Of a stretch of 64,000 nt of DNA, positions 43,601-58,600 are shown in pieces. Within the stretch, counting starts at the first letter, position 1, and each line of letters begins with the position of its first letter. The stretch spans positions 124,001-188,000 of the forward strand of contig CAJNDS010002560.1 of NCBI GenBank assembly GCA_905221605.1, read 5' to 3'. Under the pieces are notes generated by a model. That model was not told the origin of the DNA. It saw only the letters and a program-made list of their open reading frames with translations, and made no database searches. The translations under genes were made by a program, and so were the position numbers. This DNA comes from Symbiodinium natans (taxonomy: Eukaryota > Sar > Dinophyceae > Suessiales > Symbiodiniaceae).

Positions 43601-46600
43601 GTATCCGCCTCGAGAGTTTGCAGCGCCGCGGAAGGAGGCCAAAGAGGCCCGATCCCTCGCTGAAGCGGGATCTGGCCTCGTTCATGAAGTCGCTGAAGGC
43701 TCTTCGCCTGTCACGCCTCGAGATTCTGTCTGCCTTAGAGGCAGTCCTGGGGCCGAACACCGGCTTGCGCTCCTTCTGGCTCGAGGCGAGGGACATCTCG
43801 GATGCGCAGACGATTGTGCTGCCCAGTGCCCGAGAGGCCGTGAACCAGGTCGAGCAGCTTCTGCTTGGGGCCGAGTCCCTGCAGGCTGCGCTGGACGGCG
43901 AAGCGGGTCCGGCCATGACGTCAGAAACGCCGTTGAGTTTTCCCAATGTCTTCCCGGCATCTGTGATCGATCCTACAATCCATAAGAGTACAGTAGCACA
44001 GTAGCTGAGCCTCAATTGCCACCTCCTTTCCTATCTCCACCCACATGGTCCACGACGGACTTGCACCCTTCAGCTCCCCTCAGCCACGTCTTTCTTCCCA
44101 TCTCAAAGATGTTCTGAATGTTAAGAAGATGAACCTGCCAAGCAGAATCCGCCGGTCACACGTCGCAAGCAAGCAGACGGCAGGATGCCAGAGGCGAATG
44201 CCCCTTTGGCCACGGAGGCCATGGACGACGCCATTTGCGCGGTGCCCCTTCGCCCCAAATAACAGGGGGCTTGGTACCGTGAACCCCAGCGACCATGAAC
44301 GACTGGGAGGGGGGCCGGGAACCCTAAACCCTAAACCCTAAGCCCTAAACCCGCCATGAACCATGGGGGGGCTGGGGATACCAGGAGAGGGGGGGGGGGC
44401 TGAGGAATGTGCTGGCTTCCATCTTCTACCTAGACCAGGAGCGGAGGGCTTTGAGTATTCTTGGTGATAAGTTTGCGGGTTTAGGGTTTGGGGTTTAGGG
44501 TTTAGGATTTAGGGTTTGTAGGTGTTTGTGGGCTTTTTCGGGTTGTATTATATATTTATACTTCTGGCACCCCCCCTTCCCCCCCCCCCCCCGCCCCCTT
44601 CCCCCCCCCCCCACCCCCCCCCCCCCGCCCCCTTCCCCCCCCCCCCCCCGCCCCCCCCCCCCCCTTCGCCTTCCCCCCCCCCCCCCCTTCCCCCCCCCCC
44701 CCCCCTGCCCTGACGAAACTCGAGTTCCTGCAGTTTGGCGTGCCCAGCCTGGCAGCGTTTGGTTGCCCAGGTCACAGAGGGAGCTGTTGTTGTTTTCTCC
44801 CCCCGGAACCCCGCAAACTTTCGGAACTTTCCTCGCAGGCGCTGGTGGAGATCTATGGCGCGACCATGGGCTGCGAGGGCGAGTCGATGGAATCGAGGGA
44901 TGGTCGCATCGGCTGCGCCGGCAACGTCTTTGGCATCCTCCAGTCCTTCGTGAACACGGGCTCCTGGATTGCTGGTCTGGTCACGCAGCGCCTTGGGGAC
45001 CAAATGAACCCGAAAATTGGGGTCCTTTACCTTATACTACTATAATTCCTACTAAGGTATATGAACCCAAAACCCTTTTAGTGGGTTCATGTCGTCCCCA
45101 AGGTGTAGTAACGTCACGGACCTGGAGGCCGACTGTGCGTCGGTGGTGCTCAGCTTCCCTGGGAACGTCTTCGAAGCGCTTGAGGCGGGACTGGACAGTG
45201 TCTCTGCGTGCCGGGAGCCAGCAGCAGCGGTCCTGAACTCGTCACGGCGGCTTCTGAGGGATCGTGGCTGGGCGTCGCGCTTCGCTGACTTCAAGACGCC
45301 CGCGCCCAGGCGACACTTGAGTCCGGGTCTGGGGTCTCCGGAGGAGAGGCTGGACGCGGCCTGGTGCCAGGTGCACGTCTCGCAGGCAGCCACCTACTTC
45401 GCACAGGACCAACGGGACCCGCTTTTCTGTTTGAGTCTTATCAGAAGAACGTAGAACGGGAGTTGCCATGAAGGGTGTGGACTTTGTGGAGTCGGGGGGG
45501 AGGACGGGAGACAACCTAAGCCAGGCCGGCATCTTCATCGACGTGGCTGCGAGGATTGGCTGCCGCAACACCACCGGCGCCCTGAACCAGGCAAGCTGCG
45601 CTGCGACCGTGACGCTGATCATCGCAGCCATCGCGAACGTCGTGTCCTACCTCGCCGGTGCTGCCCAGCGATGCGGGGACACTGTGCAGATGGGGATCTG
45701 TGGGAGTGATGCTGGGAGCATCGCAAATGCGATTGCCGGCATCGCAAATGGAGGCGCAAGTCTTCTGGGGACATGCCAGGCGATTGCCTCTCGAGGTTGG
45801 GAGAAGCTCCGCGAGTTCAGGCAGCTCCTAGGATCATCCCCGACAGAATACGGCAGGCATTTCATGTTTTTTGTTTCCCCTGCTTGTCGAAAGAAAACGA
45901 GGATTCCGTATATCCTGACCCGCCCACTCCAAATTCCTTTTTGACTTTAATATCGTCCTCCTTTTTTGGTTCAAACAGTTTTTTTGGGGAACCCAAGGCT
46001 GGAGCAGCAACCGTTGGGTTTGAGGGTCAAGAGGCTCAGCTCTTGACGTTTGTGTGCCGCTGAGGGGCTGCGAGTGCCTGCTTTCATGGGCAAGAGGCTC
46101 GGAAGCAGAGCCATTTTTTCTTGGAGGAGTCCTTGCTAGGACCCTATATGCCCAAATTCGTGGATCCACAAGGATCCCCGACTAGAAAGGTCCCAAAAGT
46201 GGAGCCAGGATCACCGTGCTGCAAAGGACAGGGCGGTGCCAGAAAAGTCACAAGCCCATGTGCTGCATTCTCTACCCTAACGCTACCCCCCTTGGCTTGT
46301 AGCAGCGCTTATAGGGCGTGCGATGCATGTGGCATGACCGGCATACCGTGTATGCCCTACAAGCCCCCACAAGTCCTATACGATACCCACTGTATATTCC
46401 TCACCCTATTGAGTGCACGTGGTCTTCACGATGTATAAGGTTTTTGGGTTAGGTTTTCGGGCTTAAAGTGCTAAGCCTTGCCCCGTCAAGCAGGTCCGGA
46501 TCGTGGCGGCGCGCGCCGAAAGGGCCAGCAGAAAAGCGGGTTTTGTTTTTTGGGGGCAACGAATTCCACATCACCCCAGGCTTGGTTTGTTGGTTTTGTA

Positions 46601-49600
46601 CTTGGGGGCAGTCACTTCCACATCCTCCAAGGCTGGGTTTTGTACTTGAGGGCAATGCCTTCCACATCAGCCAACCTTGGGTTTTGTACTTGGGGGCAAT
46701 AAATTCCATCATCATCCATCATCCACAGCTGGGAAACCCTAGCATACTTTCAATGTACTGCTCGTCGGGAGTTACTCTATCGGCAACTCTGAAGGGGGCA
46801 ATGGGAAGCCTGAACAGTTGGTATTCACATCCCAAGCTGCCGGTGCCAGAGCAATTTCCAACCTGGAATGGGTGAGGTTGCTCTGTGCATCCTTCGCAGC
46901 GATGAAGGGCCGAGGGTTTAAGGAGGAATGCTTTAGGGATTGCCTGGCTTCGGCTCTCGTGCTGCGAATTCAACCTTGTGGGGTTTAGGGCTTAAGGAAA
47001 AAACGGGGTGGACGGGATTCATCTATTATAGCGGAGTGTCATTCTAATGGGCAGTGCGCTGGGGCGGCGAAGTAAACCTCATTTGAGTCTTGGCGATGCG
47101 GCTCAAGATCTGAGGATCCCAGCGCTTTGAATTGCACGAATGAGAGAGGTTTGGTGGCTGGAGCTTGGGAACGAGAGTAGAAACGGCACCCAACGCGCCC
47201 AACGGCTGCAGTACACAACCAGAGAACCTTTGTTGCTCATTGGGCGGCCTTGGGTATGCTGCAGAGTGCGGCAGCCTGTGAGCCTGCGCGCGGGGCCCAG
47301 CTTCTGCTCAACTAGCGGTTTACAGGAGTCCATGCAAGCCACACCCGGGAAGTTTTCCCAGCTGCATGGGTGCCATGCTAAGGCAATGTGCAGAGACCAA
47401 AGAGTCTCAGAGCAGAGGCGCGAAAGATCAGTTAAGCCTTAAGCTCTGTGTGAGGACAGCCCTTCTGATTCTTGTTGCAGTGCTTCGCTGCTACAGGTAG
47501 ATCCCACTCGAGAAGTTGCCTTGTTCATTATTCGGGGGTGCCACTATCCGAGATAGATGGCGCTGCAGTCCTTGATGGGGAGGCCTCTTGCTATGAGGGC
47601 AGAAGACGATGCGGTTCCTACTCTCAGCCTCGGGCACAGTCGTTGAACTGACTCGCGCTGCTTTCGGGAAAGACAAAGAACCGGTGAACCAAAGCACGGC
47701 CCGAGGTCGTCATATGGGCTGCGCAATCGGCGGCGGTTCGCAGCGCCACGGCTGCAGGTGGTTGGAGTCCATCGGGGCTCGTCAAAGATGATTTCTTCAG
47801 AGCCAGCTTTTTTTTTCCAATTTCTTCTGCTTGGCTGGGGATGGGGGGCTGTGGTGTGACCACACATGAGATACGTTGGGGTATGCCATAGGAGCGGGGC
47901 CTCAAACTAGGAGGCCCAGCTCGCCCTGAGGCCAAGCCATCTCGGTGGCCGGCGCGACGCTAGAGGCCCCAAACGGTGCCCAGGCGCCCTTGGAGGGACT
48001 TTGGACTTGGATTCGGGGCCGAGGATTTTTGGTCTTGTTTCCCCAAGAACCGTGGGGGAGGGGGGGGTGGAGATTGAGCATGAAGAAGCCGAGGGTACGG
48101 AATGGTTGTGTGGGCCTGGCTGTCGGAATGAGTTCTTGAGAACCTCCAGGCCCCACATCCCAAGCCTCCGAAATCCCAAGATTTTAGTTTTTCGAGCTTT
48201 CTGAGCTTTGAAGCCGTGTCGACCTTTCATCGCCGTCATGATGCGCAACGACGAGGTGAAAGCGATACTTGAGCTTCGAAGTTCGAGGTTTGGATAAGAG
48301 GTTTCGAGGTGCAAGGCGTCCTCATCCGCGAGGCAGCTTGCTGCGCGCTGCAGATAGCTTCGCCAGCCCAGGCGAGGGGCTGAGCGCTCCCCGTACCCTG
48401 CATGCCCTTCAATGGTGATGGTGCAATGTGCCTTGTGTGTTGGGGAAATGGCCACTCCCCACCTTAAACCCTGAACCCGGACCTCCCAACCTCCCCTAGG
48501 CTCCCCCCCGCAAAAGCCGAAACCCCAGAACCCTAAACCCTAAACCCTAAACCCTAAACCCTAAGCCCCAGAGGAGCTACGGCTGGTGGCCGGGTTGCCT
48601 TACTTGCTGGCGCTCCACTCGGCCTCCCAGTTAGGAGGCGACAGTAGGGCTTGGGGCATTTAGGGCATTTTGGGGTATGTAGGGTATTTAGGGCAATTTT
48701 GGCGTGAAATGTTGTCAGGGGTTTCGGGCATGCAGGACAAATTAGCGGCACTAAGGTCATGTGCGCATTTCGGCTTACGGTCTGGGGTACAGGGCATTTG
48801 GAGCATTTAGGGTCATCGGGGTGCAAGGCTTACAGGCTTCAGGCATTGTAGGGTTGAGTGACCTGAGCTCAAGGTGCTCAAGGTTTTTGATCAACCCTCG
48901 ACCCTGAGACCTGGGAGGGGAATGCGATCGCATTCCGAAGCGCCGATGCCTGGGCAGAGGGTAGGATTTAGAGTTTGGGGTTTTGGGGTTTTGGGGTTTT
49001 GGGGTTTTGGGGTTTTGGGGTTTTGGGGTTTTGGGGTTTTGGGGTTTTGGGGTTTTGGGGTTTTGCGGTTTTGGGGTTTTGCGGTTTTGGGGTTTTGCGG
49101 TTTTGGGGTTTGGGGGTTTGGGGTTTTAGGGGTTAGGGGATTGGGGTTTGGGCCTCTCGTAGCCACACTCCCAAACCACCCGCCCACGCCAGGCGAAGCC
49201 ACCTTGGCGCGGCTGCTGCTCGTCAGTACCGTGTTGGAAGACGGCAGCACCGCGGCAGCGCAAGAAATGTGGAGCAAGCCACATGTGTGAAGATCGGATG
49301 TGCTTTGTAGAGTAATCACCCCTATGCCCTAGAAAAGCGAAATGCATCCAAAACCCTGAGCCCGGCCCCTTCTAGCTCCAGGCGAACCACAAAACCCTTA
49401 TTCACAAAGCATGTGTCGGGCCCGGCAGCAGGCAGAGGGCCATCGATAAGTGAAGTGTTTAGTAAGCCCTAAACCCTAAACCCCAAACCCTAAACCCTAA
49501 ACCCTAAACCCTAAACCCTGGGGATCGAGCCATGTTGAGCCCGTACCCTTCAGCCGCCTGGTGTGTTCAGTTGCTTCCCCTATGCCAAGGCGACTGTGCA

Positions 49601-52600
49601 GCGCAAGCCGTGCTCGACTTCGGAGGCGAATCAGCACAGGGAAACAGCAGAGGCTTAGTTTGGGGCTTAGAGGTTTAGGGTTCAGAGATGTTCAGAGGTT
49701 CAGGGATTGCGGGTGTAGGGGGCAGCTTGCCAGAAATGTTGGATCACCGTCCCCGTCTGAAGGTTCCAGGAGAAGGATTCTGCAGTATCTTGGGGGTGAA
49801 ATGCCCTCATTTGAGCGGAGGTACATACTCCGCGTTGGATGGCCTACGGGCAGCTTACCGCGCCACGACGGACACGAACGAGTGGCTGGAGGTGTCGGGG
49901 AAAGCAAATTTGAGTATGCATGAGTTCAAGGATGTAAAAAGCAGAGAAAGCCGATAACAAAATGTGGTATACCAAAAGAACAAAACACCAATACCGAAAA
50001 AATGCCAAAACAAAACAAAAACCAATGCCAACATCATTTTTCCGGGACTCTTGGGAGAACAATCTAACCAATTTAATCCCGGAATTGTTTTTTGACTTTG
50101 TGGATTGTTTTTGGCAAATTTGCCATGTCTGTGCTCCTTTTTTTCTCAGTTTTCCCCCTCTCCCTCCCGCTCCGCCTTCTAAGAAACATGTGCTTTTCTA
50201 AGCATCTTCTAGAAATAGTATTTGAAAAATAATTGAGCTAGTTTCATGTTCCCCCTCCCCCCCCCTTCCATCCCCATTCCTTGCCCTTACAAGGCCTGTC
50301 TATGCAATTTGTACCTTTTAAGGCGTAGTATATAAATAGTTTGTGTATTTTGTTTGCGTAATTAAACTTGTTAAATGAGCATTTATGTCATATTTTGTTT
50401 GTTTTCAATATTTGATGTATTCAGTATGTAATGAGTATTTACGTTGTATGGAAGGAAGATTTAATTGGTGTGCTTTAACACACAGAATTGGTACTTCATG
50501 TGTATGGAATTCGCATGGTTGATCGACATTTTGCCTGGTAAATGCAATATTTGTCTATAGAAAAGGCATTTATTGTCCAGATTTGTTTGCTCAAGCTAAC
50601 AAAATGGCTCTTTTGTCCAGGGAGACCCCAAAACCACAAAATTGTGTGCATGATTCAGCTTGTCTATGCAGATTGTGCTTGTCAGGCATCGTACATTCTA
50701 ATGGTTGGCCGCGCATGCTTCTAAGCTTTCGCGCACGACTTGCTGCGATCGCGTTTCTACAACCATCATTTTCTTTTTCGTTCGGAAAGTCTTTTGGCAT
50801 TTGTTTGTGAAAAATCGTTGAAACTACGCTAGCTATGGATCATGTGGGAAGTCCAAAAACCAAGGGGAGGGGAAGGCGTCGCGCACGCTTCTTAACTTTA
50901 GCGCACGAGTTGAAGTACTATGTAACGTAGTACTTCAGTAGCTTTTGTTTCATATTCTGAAATTGAAGCCGCTTGCATTTCAGTTTGTGTTGAGCGCATA
51001 TTTTGCTTCTACTCAGTAGTCTTCGTGTAACTAATATTGAGCTGTTGCTTAGTGCTCGAGAATAATAGAATTCGCATAGACTAAGCTTGAAATAGCATAC
51101 GGGCTTCTTGTATAGTATCTCATGCTTAGATTCAAAATATGGATTAGTCCAATGCTGGCTTATCGGGGCCTGTGTACACGCGACTTTTAGGCCTTCGATG
51201 TTCTGTTTACATTAAAAAAGGTCTCGGGGGGGGGGGGTAGCATATATGAGTATACATATATATACATATATATATATATATATCTATATATCTATATACA
51301 TATATATGTTCATGCGCATGTTGATTTGTACTGGATATTTGTTTAGAGAGAGAAGGAGGTGGGGAAAAAAACAATGAGCACAAGAACAAGCAATAACAAG
51401 CAAGAGTTCTCAAGAGGTTTCTCCAAGGGCCATCATAGTGTTCACAAAGCGTGTGTGGGTTAGGGGATATTTGGGGATTAAGGCTTCGGATTTTCGGGGA
51501 GTGCCCCTTAAGGACCCTAAACCCTCAACCCTAAACCCTAAACCCTAAACCCTAAACCTTTGCGCCAGGCGCGCGTACCCTACAATGGGACCTACGGCTT
51601 CTGCTACCGAGCAAATGCCTCGGAGGCTTGGAGTGCGGCAGCTCGGCCGCAAAGTGCCGGCAGACCTTTCGATGACCTGAAATCCCCAGCTGTCAGGGTT
51701 TTTAGGGTTTAGGGTTTAGGGTTTAGGGTTTAGGGTTTAGGGTTTAGGGTTTAGGGTTTAGGGCAGTTCGCATCCTTGCGGGAGCTCTTTGAGCCCCGCA
51801 AGCTCTAATCTGAGCGTCGAGCCTGAAGGAACTGTTGGAGCCACAAGCGGCTGAGGGAGTTTTGTGTGAGGCTTTTAGAGATTTTAGGGTTCCGGGTTTT
51901 CGAGGTTTAGGGTGGTGGTTTTGGAGTTTGGGGTTATATGGGGTGGGTGTAGGGCTTTAGGGGTTTAGGGACTTAGGGTTCTCCCACGGGGTTGCCCGAA
52001 CGATCAACCCGACAGGTGGATGATGACCAGCCGACTGGCCCGTCAGGCCGCCCGAAGAAAACTTTAAAGCCCTCAGGACTCAGAACCCAAATCCCTGAAA
52101 GCCTAAAATCCCCCAAGCTCTAAACCTTATAGACCCTAAACCCAAAACCCAAAATCCTCAAGCTCACCTGGACCCCCAAAACGCCCAACAAAGCCCAACC
52201 CGGCCCCCAAACCTCTCGAGCTCCTCATGCAAACCCAAAATCCGCAGTCTCCGTAGCCGGTCACCCTAAACCCTAAACCCTGAACCCTGAACCCTAAACC
52301 CTACACCCTAAACCCTGAACCCTAAACCCTAAACCCTAAACCCTAAACTCTAAACCCTAAACCCTAAACCCTAAACTCTAAACCCTAAACCCTAAACCCT
52401 AAACCCTAAACCCTAAACCCTAAACCCTAAACCCTAAACCCTAAACCCTAAACCCTGCCCCCTAACCCCTAACCCCTAAACCCTGAACCCAGATTTCCTT
52501 CTCTTCACCCCCCCGGCCCCCCCCGCCCCCAAGGTGCCCAACGTGACGCTGCACGCCTTTGGCGCCGCAAAGCCGGCGCTTCCCCGGTTCCTCTGCGCGG

Positions 52601-55600
52601 CGGACCCTCGGGCCGCACCAAGGTTTACTCGGGTTTACAGGGATTTAGGGGTTTTAGGGTTTCAGGATTTAGGGCTGAGGGTTTGAGGGGTCTAGGGTTT
52701 AGGGTTGCAGGGATTTTGGGTTTACAGTAGGGGTCTTTTTGGGGTGGGCTTGGGGTTTAATTACATAGGGTTTGGCAGAGGGGTGCAGACGGCTTGGGGT
52801 TTTCAGAAGCCGCAGTGGCGTGTAGGGGTTTAGGGTTTAGGGCCAAAAAGTTCAGGGTTTAGGGTTTAGGGGGCTTGTTGCCCTTGTGGGCTGCAAGCAA
52901 GCCGGCCTGGGGCGCTACGTCTTCAATGCCATCGGGGAAGGTGCGCCTGGCGTGTTTTGTTGGTGCCCCGGAACTCCTTCCATGGTGTCGCTCACGATTC
53001 TGCACAATTTCAGAACCGCACACTGCTTGCTGCAAGACCAGCTGCCCGAGACTCCCAAGACGTGCTGCTTGTCTTTTCCATCTCGCTCCTGCCATGGCCG
53101 CCCTTTCAAAACTGCAATTTGGCCTCCGGCTCGCGGATGCTGATCTTGCTGCAGAGAGGCTGAGAGAAGAGCTGAACTTTCTGGAGCGGCAGATTAAGCG
53201 CAGGGCGAGACCAGTGAGACCACAGCTAGATCAGGAGCAGGCGGAAGAAGATCGCCCGCAGGAGGAGGGAGATCTGACGCAAAAGCTGGAGTACCTCAAG
53301 GGTATGTTGACGATGTATGACGATGCAAAATGCGTGCTCAGGTGCAAGGACCTGGCCATCGACAGGCACTACGTGCGACTGTCTCGAGAGGAGAAGGCTG
53401 CAGCTGACCAAGTCCACCTGAAGATGGCGGACCTTCTCACCCAAATGGAGCGACAAATCTACCGAGTTCTTCGAACTGAGAATCCATGGTTCAACGCGCA
53501 AGTCCTCAAAACCAGGCGCTGGCTAGTGGAGCACCCAGGAGAAGCGGCGTGTGTGTTCATGTCATGCTCCGCTTTCGCTTCCGGAGCTTTGGGCCTTCTC
53601 TGTGTCCAGGGGGCTCATCCATTCTACTGGGCTGGCTTGGTGAAAGCGCCGCTGAGTGTGGCCGCGATGTTTGGTGTTGGTGCTGCTGGCGGCGCGGTGT
53701 TGGGAGCTCTCTTCGTCGGTGTTTTGCACTACTGTCTGACAACAGACTGCTGGGCATTCCTCACGGAGTCGTCCAAATCGCATGTTGCTGACGTGAACCG
53801 CATGGTGGAGGCCATGAAGACCATGCCAGATGCTCAGTTTGCTGCAAGCCTCGATGACATCTTGGGGAGCATGGCCGCCTTGTCAAGTTCAATTCCGGAG
53901 GCACCGGATCGGCTTTGCAACAGTTGCCTGGAGGATGGGCACAACGTCATCGCCCCAGTGAAGGCTCCCCGGTGCCGGGGTTCTCACTTCATGTGCAAAG
54001 AGCACTGGAAGGGATACACTCAGCACTTCGGCGACAAATGTCCCCAGTGCCGGGTGTGATGGGTGGCTTTGTGCGCACGCTGGCGCCTTGCTCGGCAGCT
54101 TCTGACACAGCATTGGTAGTGCTGAAACAGAGCACAAACGAGCCTGGCGCAGCAACAAATGAACAATCCCTTGTGCGACCCTTTGACGCTGTGACCGTTG
54201 CTAGGTGTGCAGCCTTAGTGCATTTGGATCTCAAAAGCTGTCGCCAGTTACACCGGCGCCGCCCTTGTTGAGGGCAGCGCCTACCTCCTCGGGCGGATGG
54301 AGGCGTCCCAGGGTTATAGAGTTCGCGGTGTAGGGTTTGGGCTGTGTAGGATCTCACATCGGTTTCTGATGATGGCAAATGCTGCGGCGTGGCACCCTCC
54401 GAAACAGGGGCAGGTGAGGATGCCCGGTTTTTTCCCCCTCGCCCAACGAAAGAAGGAAACGAAGAAAGAACCCACAATTACTACACCTTCGGATATCCCC
54501 TGTGCCTCACGCCTTCAAAACGTCTGTACACACACCCAGCATCGAAATTCAGCCCCGAACCGCGTGGGCAACCGCGCGGGCGGCGTCAGAACACAAGAGC
54601 CCCAGACAGTGTTGTCGGGGGACAAACAAGAGCAGAAGTGCCAGGAGGAAAAGGCAAGGATTCCAACCAAACATGAATCAGGAAACTCAACGACGAGAAA
54701 GAAGTGGATGCAGCCAAGAAAAGTGAGGAAAAGATCAAGGTACCGCCTCAGCCAAAGGCAGGATAAGGAAAGTAGGGAAGCTGTTGGTGGGGCTGTTTCA
54801 TCATCGGCTGTTTCGTCTTCTGCATGCTCCTGAGTGCAGCTGTGGTCTGGTCTGGTTTGCATCAAAATCATGTGAAATCATACGCTTACACAGCAACCGA
54901 CATGAGCAACTTTGATGTGCCTTTGTGCAAGAGCCAATCTGAAAGGGCTTCCGTCGTACTTAGCGCCTTCGCGCGTCGCAAATGTTTGTTTGCAGTGACA
55001 AGCAGAAACGCTCGAGCTAGGGCCGATTAGAAAGACGTTTGCTGCGGATCGCTCGGTAGGGCCTTGGGGGGCATTTGATATTTACCCTGAATTGGGTTGA
55101 AGAGGATCAGATTCAGGAATATGTTGGGCCATCCTAGATCGGAAGCCTCCCCGAAATCCCTCCGAAACCCCAGCCAGCCCATGTGCGGACAGGTCACGAT
55201 CACCGGGCTCATCGTGGGCGTCTTCAACTTTCGCTTCGAACACCCTCACTTCCCATCCCTCAGATGGTTCCACCGCCCCTAACTGGGGGTTTTCGAGTTT
55301 AGGGGTATCTTCTTGGGGTCCTTTAAGGGGGGGCCCTCCTATTTCGGGGTCTAGTTTGGGGTCCCCTATTTTCGTGAACCCCCAAATCTTTGTGGGCACA
55401 GCCTTCAACCCACTATTGGCAACCAGGGAGTTTCAGGGTTGGGGTGGGGGCCCAGGAGCCAGGGGCTTCTTGCGCAGTGCCGCTGGCAAAGGCGGGCCGC
55501 ATGTAGGGTTTTTCGGGCTTGGGGTTTAGGAGTTTAGGACTTAGGGTTTAGGGTTAGGGTTTAGGGTTTAGGGTTAGGGTTTAGGGTTTTGTAAGGTTTA

Positions 55601-58600
55601 GTAGGGTTTAGGACTTAAAGGGTTTAGGGTTCAGGGTAGCTCACAGCAGCAGTTCTTGGCATGTCTTGGCATGTCTTGGCATGCGGGTGTCCCTAAACCC
55701 TACGTGCGGTACAATGAGGGGCGTATTGTTGCTTGTCTGAGCGTTGGTTCCGGTGGTGGCTAGACTGCAAGACATCAAAGAAACCACGAGCAAGCTTTAG
55801 CCTGCGGGTACCAACGGTCATCCTGCATTTATCTTCGTTGTTGCTGTGCGCTCAAGCATTTGTGCAGTGTATGCTTGCGTCATGGTAGCTATCGTGTAAA
55901 GTCGCCCACCCATGCTGCGCCCCCCCCATTCAAGCAAGCAAGGGGAATTTTGTGTGCAAGCCGGGGCAGTGTGGCAGCAGCTTTGATGTCTGCTGTGTGC
56001 CGATACGCATGCATAGCATTTGTGCAGTGTATGCTTGGGTCATGGTAGCTATCGTGTAAAGTCGCTCGCGGCTACCTCCAGCCATGGGTGGGTGAATCAA
56101 ACAAACACCGTTACCTGTGTCATGCTGATCAATTTTGGTATGTCCGCCCTGCGCCTTTCATTGTCAAGGCTTTCTTTGAAGGTGATGGCTGCTGTGGAGC
56201 TCAACTTGCCAGAGTTGAGGATCGGATTCCGCCACTGAATCTGGTAACCACCTTCCCGTCCTTATTGGCGACGGCTGCTGAGAATTTACGTGGTGCGCTG
56301 CTTGTATGGTGCGAGCTACCGCCCATTTCGGGCTGGATGTGCAAACTTGCACCTGTTGGCAGCTTGACCACGCTTTTGAATTCAATATGTACAGGAGGGC
56401 AGCCAACACACGCCGCAGTTCTCCGGGCATTTGGTTGCTGTGGATTGCGGACGGGTTTGTGATGCGAACCTGCTTTCTGATAGCAGAGACTGCTACGGGC
56501 AGCCATCACATGACGCGGTGGCTTCTGCAAGCTGCCGCGTACCTCAATTAGCGGCCGCCTCCGCCGAGCGGCTGCTGCCAGTGCTGGAGAGTGGGAATTT
56601 TGTGTGCAAGCCGGGGCAGTGTGGCAGCAGCTTTGATGTCTGCTGTGTGCCGATACGCATGCATTTCTCTACCTTCTGGCTGCTTTCAACGGCGGAAAGA
56701 ACACTCGCGATTGCTATCTTGGCTCGGCGCCCCGGGTGTCCTCAGGGACCCTTGCGAGAGCGAGTTCTGCAACAATGAGGGGCGTATTGTTGCTTGTCTG
56801 AGCGTTGGTTTCGGTGGTGGCTAGACTGCAAGACATCAAAGAAACCACGAGCAAGCTTTAGCCTGCGGGTACCAACGGTCATCCTGCATTTATCTTCGTT
56901 GTTGCTGTGCGCTCAAGCATTTGCGCAGTGTATGCTTGGGTCATGGTAGCTATCGTGTAAAGTCGCCCACCCATGCTGCGCCCCCCCCATTCAAGCAAGC
57001 AAGGGGAATTTTGTGTGCAAGCCGGGGCAGTGTGGCAGCAGCTTTGATGTCTGCTGTGTGCCGATACGCATGCATTTCTCTACCTTCTGGCTGCTTTCAA
57101 CGGCGAAAAGAACACTCGCGATTGCTATCTTGGCTCGGCGCCCCGGGTGTCCTCAGGGACCCTTGCGAGAGCGAGTTCTGCAACAATGAGGGGCGTATTG
57201 TTGCTTGTCTGAGCGTTGGTTTCGGTGGTGGCTAGACTGCAAGACATCAAAGAAACCACGAGCAAGCTTTAGCCTGCGGGTACCAACGGTCATCCTGCAT
57301 TTATCTTCGTTGTTGCTGTGCGCTCAAGCATTTGCGCAGTGTATGCTTGGGTCATGGTAGCTATCGTGTAAAGTCGCCCACCCATGCTGCGCCCCCCCCA
57401 TTCAAGCAAGCAAGGGGAATTTTGTGTGCAAGCCGGGGCAGTGTGGCAGCAGCTTTGATGTCTGCTGTGTGCCGATACGCATGCATTTCTCTTGTTTAGG
57501 ATCCGAAGCTTTTGAACCCTGGATCCAAAAACCCTAAGCCCTCCAGACTTAACTCTAAACTCCCCAACCCTAAGCCTGAAATCCTAAACGCAAAGAACCC
57601 GAACCCCGAACCCCAAAACCCCTGAAAACCGAAAGCCTCAAAACCATCAAGCAAAAAGACCCTACATCCCGCACCCCAAAGCCCCTTAACTCAATAAATG
57701 CCTGAAAATACCCTCAAACCCTCAAAACCCCCCAAATCCCACAACCCTAAATCAATAAACCCTATAGACCCTATAGACCCTAACCCTATGCGGGGGTTTG
57801 CGATGTTAGGGGTACCTTATTACCCTACTATTTGGGGGTCATATTAGGGGGCCCCTTCTAATCGTAAACCCCCATAAGCTCTGTACCCTAAACCCTAAAC
57901 CCTAAACCCTAAACCCTAAACCCTAAACCCTAAACCCTAAACCCTAAACCCTAAACCCTGAACCGTCCCTGAACCCTAAACCCTAAACCCTAAACCCTAA
58001 AGCCTAAACCCTGAACCGTCCCTGAACCCAAACCTGCTGCCGGCTTGGTCCAGGCCGCGGCTTCGTCACGGCTGCGCCTGGGACATGGGGCCGCAACCTG
58101 CGGCATTCCGGGAGGCCAGGGCTTCAGTTTTGGGGTTTAGGGTTAGGGTTTAGGGTATTTAGGTTTTAGGGTTTTTGGGTTTTAGGGTTTAGGGTTTAGG
58201 GTTAGGGGTTTAGGGTGTAGAGTCTAGAGTATGGTGTTGAGGGTTTAGGGTAAGGGGTTTAGGGTTTAGGGCTTCAGAAGCTCTGCAGCACAGCAATGCA
58301 AAGCGGACGTCCCAGTGTTCCTTGTAAAGAACCCCTGGATTTCCTGCAGACAAGCCTAGGACCGCAAGAGAAAGTGAGCTTCGGGCTACTTGGAGGTTCA
58401 TGGTACTGATTAGCTGTACTTATAACCATATTAGGGCACGTAAGGGGCTTATAAGTGGTTTATAAGGACAGTTATCATTGATTAACAAGTACCATGAACC
58501 TCCAAGTACTCTTTCCGATGGTTCGCAGGTGCTCCTAACCAGGAGCCCTTCGACCAGAGCGTCTCCACGCCCCTCCTGGAAGGCCTCGTTCAGCGTTGCT